Assembly: GCA_051009975.1 (NCBI GenBank)
Contig: JBPCWA010000510.1
Location: forward strand, 4,370-68,369
Direction: 5' to 3'
From: Tectiglobus sp051009975
GTDB taxonomy: Bacteria > Pseudomonadota > Alphaproteobacteria > Rhizobiales > Hyphomicrobiaceae
DNA length: 64,000 nt
The notes beneath the pieces are model-generated. The model was not told the origin of the DNA and did not search any database. It saw only the letters and a program-made list of their open reading frames with translations. Positions 60,176 to 64,000 of this stretch are shown here, piece after piece. The translations under genes and the position numbers were made by a program. Numbering within the stretch: the stretch's first letter is position 1; each line of letters opens with the position of its first letter.

Positions 60176-61195
60176 TCACTGGCTGGGGCTTGACGGTGGA
60201 GCATCGTTTGCAAGCCGTACCGGCCCTGGCTGGCTGCGCAGCATGGCTCCGGCAATGCCATGATGGCTGATCAGCGTTGTCGAAGCACGCCCGCCAGGTG
60301 GGGCCTCGCCGTTCCACCAAGCAGAGAACTGGCGCCAAAGATCTGTTACGAGGAGCCACCCGTAGGGCTCATGCGACAATGGGACGTCATAAGGTGCGTA
60401 CGTGAACTTGTACTCGAAAAATACTGATGTCCGACCTAGCTGGATCTCTAGTCCGGCCAATGCCTGCCCGACAAACCCGGCGAAGTGATATTCATACGTG
60501 CGAGCTCTCTCCGAATGAATGCCAATTTCGGTATGTGGCAAAGAGATGCCTGCCCCGGCTCCGACATATGGTCGAAACCGGCTCCAAGCAGGCGCCAATC
60601 TCGCCATTCCGTTGAGTGTGAGCATGTTGTGTCCATGGCTGAATTCCAAATGACGGAAAACGTCGCCCATGCGCTGCTTGGACGGAAGAGTTTCGCCATT
60701 CAACGTGCCTTCGAATGTTGCAATGTCGTCACGTTGGGCGATCGCTTTCGCATGGGTAAAGTCCAACATGCTGCCGAACTGTCCGTTTGAGCCCCACCGT
60801 TGAATACGCACACCGTAATAGATCGGTGCCTTGAATGGTCGACCGATCCAACCGAAATCTTTAACCGTCATATCTGTACGGCCCGGATTCACAAAGCGAA
60901 CCGCAGAAGGGTGGGTGTACGCGACGCCACCGTAACCCCCAATCGCCCATTCTGTTCCGGCCGCTGAGGCGGGTCGTGCCGATCCGCTGGAACTGCCAGA
61001 ACGAGCAGCGGTGGACGCAGCAGCATCATCTGGCCCAGTCTCGACGTTGAGGGCCGTCGGTAGAAGTTGAGTGGCAAACAAGAACGCGTACGCACAGCCC
61101 CCTATGACCGCCAAAGCCCTATCGCGCCAGCCACTCCTCGATCCGTCGCCCCATCCGCAATGGATCGGCGATTTTTGAATACTACTGATAGTCAT
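60176..61195 (-). CDS. Outer membrane beta-barrel, lipid A oxidase (LpxQ)-like
   Basis: A 339-residue exported protein. The start at 61195 is fixed by a GGGGGGAT ribosome site; the in-frame ATG at 61363 has none. An N-terminal hydrophobic segment (ALAVIGGCAYAFLFATQLLP) may be a signal peptide. The barrel shows alternating strands: WAIGGYGGVAYTHPSAVRFV, YYGVRIQRWG, FGSMLDFTHAKAIAQ, YVGAGAGISLPHTEIG, LEIQLGRTSVFFEYKFTYAP. THPSAV, DFTHAKA and the GISLPHTE block recall LpxQ of Rhizobium, which oxidises lipid A glucosamine. Homology recalled, not searched. Confidence 0.65.
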   Translation of the reverse strand: MTISSIQKSPIHCGWGDGSRSGWRDRALAVIGGCAYAFLFATQLLPTALNVETGPDDAAASTAARSGSSSGSARPASAAGTEWAIGGYGGVAYTHPSAVRFVNPGRTDMTVKDFGWIGRPFKAPIYYGVRIQRWGSNGQFGSMLDFTHAKAIAQRDDIATFEGTLNGETLPSKQRMGDVFRHLEFSHGHNMLTLNGMARLAPAWSRFRPYVGAGAGISLPHTEIGIHSERARTYEYHFAGFVGQALAGLEIQLGRTSVFFEYKFTYAPYDVPLSHEPYGWLLVTDLWRQFSAWWNGEAPPGGRASTTLISHHGIAGAMLRSQPGPVRLANDAPPSSPSQ

Positions 61196-61373
61196 GGTGA
61201 TCCCCCCAGTAGCCAGCCACCTGGTCGCAAGCAAATCAGCAGCGCGAGCAACGCTGGCATTGATCTGAGTCACATAAAGCCGCCATCCAGCCCCTTTCTT
61301 ACCGCGTCCAATTCTTACCGTATCCAAGTCACTGCAATCAGCGAACCGAGCGCAGCGTCGCATGCGAGAGACT

Positions 61374-63509
61374 TCACTCGTTTCGATTCAGCCGTACAGT
61401 GACACGATCCGTACGTCCGCTTGCATCAATCATGGTCAATCTGACAAAGCCTTCGCGATGCGCGCTCCAAAGATAATGCCGAAGGTGAATTGCGGTCGCT
61501 ATTGGCGCCCCGTCTGCCAGCCAGGTGAACGGCAACGCGCCGCCACTCACTTTCAAGAGAAGCGATTGATCCAGTCCCCCAATGTCGACCTCGGATCGAT
61601 CAGGTGGAAACACAATCCGAGGAGGTTGGTCCAGAAAGATGCCGGCAGCGCTTATTCGGGCGTCTCGAGAGAATCGCCGCAATGCGGCGGGAAGATGGTC
61701 ACCTGTCCGAACGAAAGCGGCCTTCGGACGCTTCTGCAGCGGGGCTCGATTGCGGCTCAATCGTGCAAACGCGTCGAACAGCAGAGGCCCAGCTGCAGTT
61801 CGTCCCAAGAGACCCGGTGTCGACGACGAGTCTGGTCTGCCAACCCAAACGACGACGGTATGTTTGCCGTCGAAGCCCGCGGCCCATGCGTCTCTATGAC
61901 CATAGGACGTGCCAGTCTTAAACGCGATTGTACCGCCTTTCGCATCTGGCGGCGGCGGTGCGTCCTTCAGTATGTCACTGACGTAGTAGGCGGCAACGTT
62001 TGTTAGTAGGCGTTTCTCAGTCTTGTGCAGCGACCCAAGTGATCGCTTGCTCGCTTTCCGCAAGACGCGAAGCCTGACTGGGCGACCGCCACGCGCTAGC
62101 GCGGCATAGAGTTTGGCTAATTCATCCAGGCGAATCCCAATTCCGCCAAGTGCTATTGCGAGAGACGGTTCAGAATGGAGCGGGAGTTTGGTGCTGATGT
62201 TTGTACGGCGCAGGCGCCCAATGAAGCGACCAGGTCCGACGGCATCCAGTAACTTTACCGCTGGAATGTTTAGGGAGTGCGCGAGTGCGTCCCTGACGGT
62301 AATCGTTCCGCGATATCTCTTGTCAAAATTCTTGGGTGAGTATGTACCGAATCGTGATGGATTGTCGTCGATCAGCATTTCTGGATGAGCAAGGCCGCGC
62401 TCGAACGCTAGACCGTAGATGATCGGCTTCAAAGTGGATCCCGGAGACCGTATCGCTCGTGTCATGTCGATTGACCCGAACCGCCGATTATCAAAGAAAC
62501 CCGCTGACCCAATCCGAGCAAGAACTTCTCCGGTAGTGTGATCGACGACAATCATCGCAGCCGAGAGTCGCTCTCCAAGTGCGCCAATGCGCTTGGAGAC
62601 CAGCTCTTCCAACTCCCGTTGGATCCGCTTATCGATCGTTGTGCGATGGATGGACTTCCGCGGTGCATCATTTCTGACCCGGTCTGCAAGGTGCGGCGCC
62701 AGTATTGGCAGCCGCCGGCGATGATCGGGAACCGGTTCGGCATTTGCGCGGTCGCGCTCCGCCGCTGAGATTGTGCCGGCCTGAACCGCGCGGGCTAAGA
62801 CTCTTCCGCGGGCCCGACGGGCGGCTTTGGGAAAGCGATCCGGTCGGCGCAGTTCAGGTGACTGCGGCAGCGCCACGAGTAGCGCTGCTTCGCCGAGAGA
62901 GAGCCGACGAGGCTCCTTGCCAAAATAGGCGAGGCTACCAGCGCGAATGCCCTCAAGGTTGCCGCCGAACGGGGCAAGTTTGAGGTAGAGCTCCAAGATT
63001 TGATTCTTTGTCTTGAGTTGTTCAAGTTGCAGCGCCTGCGCGATTTGTTTCAACTTGCCGGCGATCGAACGATTGTGTTGACCATCGAGCAACCGGGCAA
63101 CTTGCATCGTCAGTGTCGACGCGCCGGAGACGATTCGGCCGTGTTGAAGCACTTGGACGAAGGCGCGGGCCATGGCCCACCCGTCAATCCCAGAATGTTG
63201 ATAAAAGCGTTGATCCTCAAATGCAAAGAGCAATGCCAGATATCGCTGATCGACATCTTGGGGGATGACTGGCAAACGCCAATGGCCAGAGGGTGTTGTG
63301 TAGGCGCGAAGCAACTTGCCGTTGCGATCGACGATCGAGGAAGAAAGGGCATTGGCTCTGACGAACGACAGCGGGCCGATCTTGTCCGTCAGTCGCCAAA
63401 CTCCGATGCCTCCGAAAGTGGCCGCGATCACAAGAGTGACGCACGGCAGAATGCACAATCGGCTCGTCCGTCTATTCAATATTGCTCGTAGTTGCAATGT
63501 CACATCCAA
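61374..63509 (-). CDS. pbpC: Penicillin-binding protein 1C
   Basis: A 711-residue bifunctional murein synthase. Membrane anchor at residues 18-36; glycosyltransferase domain with FAFEDQRFYQHSGID (Glu98) and SGASTLTMQVARLL; transpeptidase motifs SPGSTLKP (Ser358), SLN in ALAHSLNIPAVK, and KTGTSYGHRDAWAAG; C-terminal PBP1C-specific domain ending VRLTMIDASGRTDRVTV. Its start lies six bases after the alpha-2-macroglobulin stop, so the usual A2M-pbpC operon is present. Confidence 0.95.
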   Translation of the reverse strand: MDVTLQLRAILNRRTSRLCILPCVTLVIAATFGGIGVWRLTDKIGPLSFVRANALSSSIVDRNGKLLRAYTTPSGHWRLPVIPQDVDQRYLALLFAFEDQRFYQHSGIDGWAMARAFVQVLQHGRIVSGASTLTMQVARLLDGQHNRSIAGKLKQIAQALQLEQLKTKNQILELYLKLAPFGGNLEGIRAGSLAYFGKEPRRLSLGEAALLVALPQSPELRRPDRFPKAARRARGRVLARAVQAGTISAAERDRANAEPVPDHRRRLPILAPHLADRVRNDAPRKSIHRTTIDKRIQRELEELVSKRIGALGERLSAAMIVVDHTTGEVLARIGSAGFFDNRRFGSIDMTRAIRSPGSTLKPIIYGLAFERGLAHPEMLIDDNPSRFGTYSPKNFDKRYRGTITVRDALAHSLNIPAVKLLDAVGPGRFIGRLRRTNISTKLPLHSEPSLAIALGGIGIRLDELAKLYAALARGGRPVRLRVLRKASKRSLGSLHKTEKRLLTNVAAYYVSDILKDAPPPPDAKGGTIAFKTGTSYGHRDAWAAGFDGKHTVVVWVGRPDSSSTPGLLGRTAAGPLLFDAFARLSRNRAPLQKRPKAAFVRTGDHLPAALRRFSRDARISAAGIFLDQPPRIVFPPDRSEVDIGGLDQSLLLKVSGGALPFTWLADGAPIATAIHLRHYLWSAHREGFVRLTMIDASGRTDRVTVRLNRNE

Positions 63510-63515
63510 TAGCTG

Positions 63516-64000
63516 TCATCGCGGCTCAATGGTCAACCGCCCGGCAGCGGTCCGGGCGAACTTGTCCGGTCGATACATGTCTTCGACGATCGCGGCGGGA
63601 TGAGTAAAGCGGCCCGGGGTCACTGCTCGCACGACGTAGGCGACTGTAGCTGAGCGCTGCTTGTTGCCCGCACGTAGAAAATTGAACGCCGCGACAAACC
63701 GATCATCTCGGAATTCAGTGTGATCAGGTGAAAAGTTTGGACGCAACCAATGGAGCGCTGATAGATCCCCGCTACTCACAAGTCGCGGATTCTCGATCTC
63801 GAAACCGGCAGGCAAGCGATCGACTAACAGAACGCGTCCGCTGCTTTCGTCAACTTTGACTTTCACAACTACGACAAGCCGTTGGTTTTGCGAAACTTTC
63901 GAACTACCGCCGTTGGCGCTCGCAAGATCGATCTTGGCACCATCCAGCGTGTAGTAGGCCCGCGACACAGTCATTCCTCGGGAAACAGCTGGCTCTGCGG
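63516..64000 (-). CDS. Alpha-2-macroglobulin family protein, C-terminal end (partial)
   Basis: The frame is open through the window edge and gives the last 160 residues of a large protein. It matches the C-terminal part of bacterial alpha-2-macroglobulins (PAVSRGMTVSRAYYTLDG, VDRLPAGFEIENPRL, FRDDRFVAAFNF, TAVYVVRAVTPG-like AYVVRAVTPGRFTHPAAIVE, DMYRPDKFAR). These periplasmic lipoproteins trap proteases and are encoded with pbpC, which follows. Everything N-terminal lies outside the window. Confidence 0.9.
   Translation of the reverse strand, partial: AEPAVSRGMTVSRAYYTLDGAKIDLASANGGSSKVSQNQRLVVVVKVKVDESSGRVLLVDRLPAGFEIENPRLVSSGDLSALHWLRPNFSPDHTEFRDDRFVAAFNFLRAGNKQRSATVAYVVRAVTPGRFTHPAAIVEDMYRPDKFARTAAGRLTIEPR

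Overview
The window looks like a chromosomal segment of an alphaproteobacterium, most likely in or near the Hyphomicrobiales (Rhizobiales). The evidence is gene order and families: trxB followed by an LsrB/VtlR-type LysR regulator and an AbcR/alpha-r15-like small RNA, rph divergent from hrcA-grpE, argH-lptM-lysA followed by a TIGR02302 membrane protein, a double-length dCTP deaminase, a SAM-II riboswitch before metZ, and a lipid A oxidase-like outer membrane protein. Base composition is moderate in GC. I see no tRNA, rRNA, CRISPR array, prophage or insertion sequence.

Layout. 1-5 kb: the end of an AraC regulator, argG, an acetyltransferase, and a four-gene folate operon on the minus strand (folB, folK, an unusual folP, a pteridine-reductase-like SDR). 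5-9 kb: a two-gene cassette of unknown proteins, a long non-coding stretch with a seven-copy 30-bp tandem array, dsbB, an ExoD-family gene and a small protein divergent from a LysR regulator. 9-13 kb: LysR, hemW, rdgB, a VOC protein and rph. 13-20 kb: the heat-shock block hrcA, grpE, (alkB), dnaK, dnaJ. 20-25 kb: a flavin reductase, pyrF, trmD, rplS and map. 25-29 kb: trxB, lsrB/vtlR, the sRNA and leuC. 29-32 kb: a bufferin-type cluster (bufA, bufB, bufC, DoxX) and a bactofilin.

33-42 kb: metZ under a SAM-II riboswitch, then the most intriguing set: a transglutaminase-amidoligase (DUF2126) protein, a fused circularly permuted ATP-grasp/alpha-E protein and a second transglutaminase-like protein, with a convergent gamma-glutamyltransferase. 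These look like a peptide or amide bond-forming and cutting system with no known product. 44-50 kb: a permease, enoyl-CoA hydratase, a conserved unknown, dcd, a CARDB protein and dapE. 50-57 kb: lysine and arginine genes (dapD, argH, lysA; argG is at the other end) with tlpA and lptM. 57-64 kb: envelope genes (TIGR02302 protein, LpxQ-like barrel, pbpC, end of an alpha-2-macroglobulin).

A recurring trait is short perfect or near-perfect tandem duplication (9-16 bp units, plus 30-bp arrays), mostly between genes. The strongest non-coding finds are the SAM-II riboswitch with its own promoter and terminator, and the sRNA beside lsrB/vtlR with a LysR-type dyad at the expected distance upstream.
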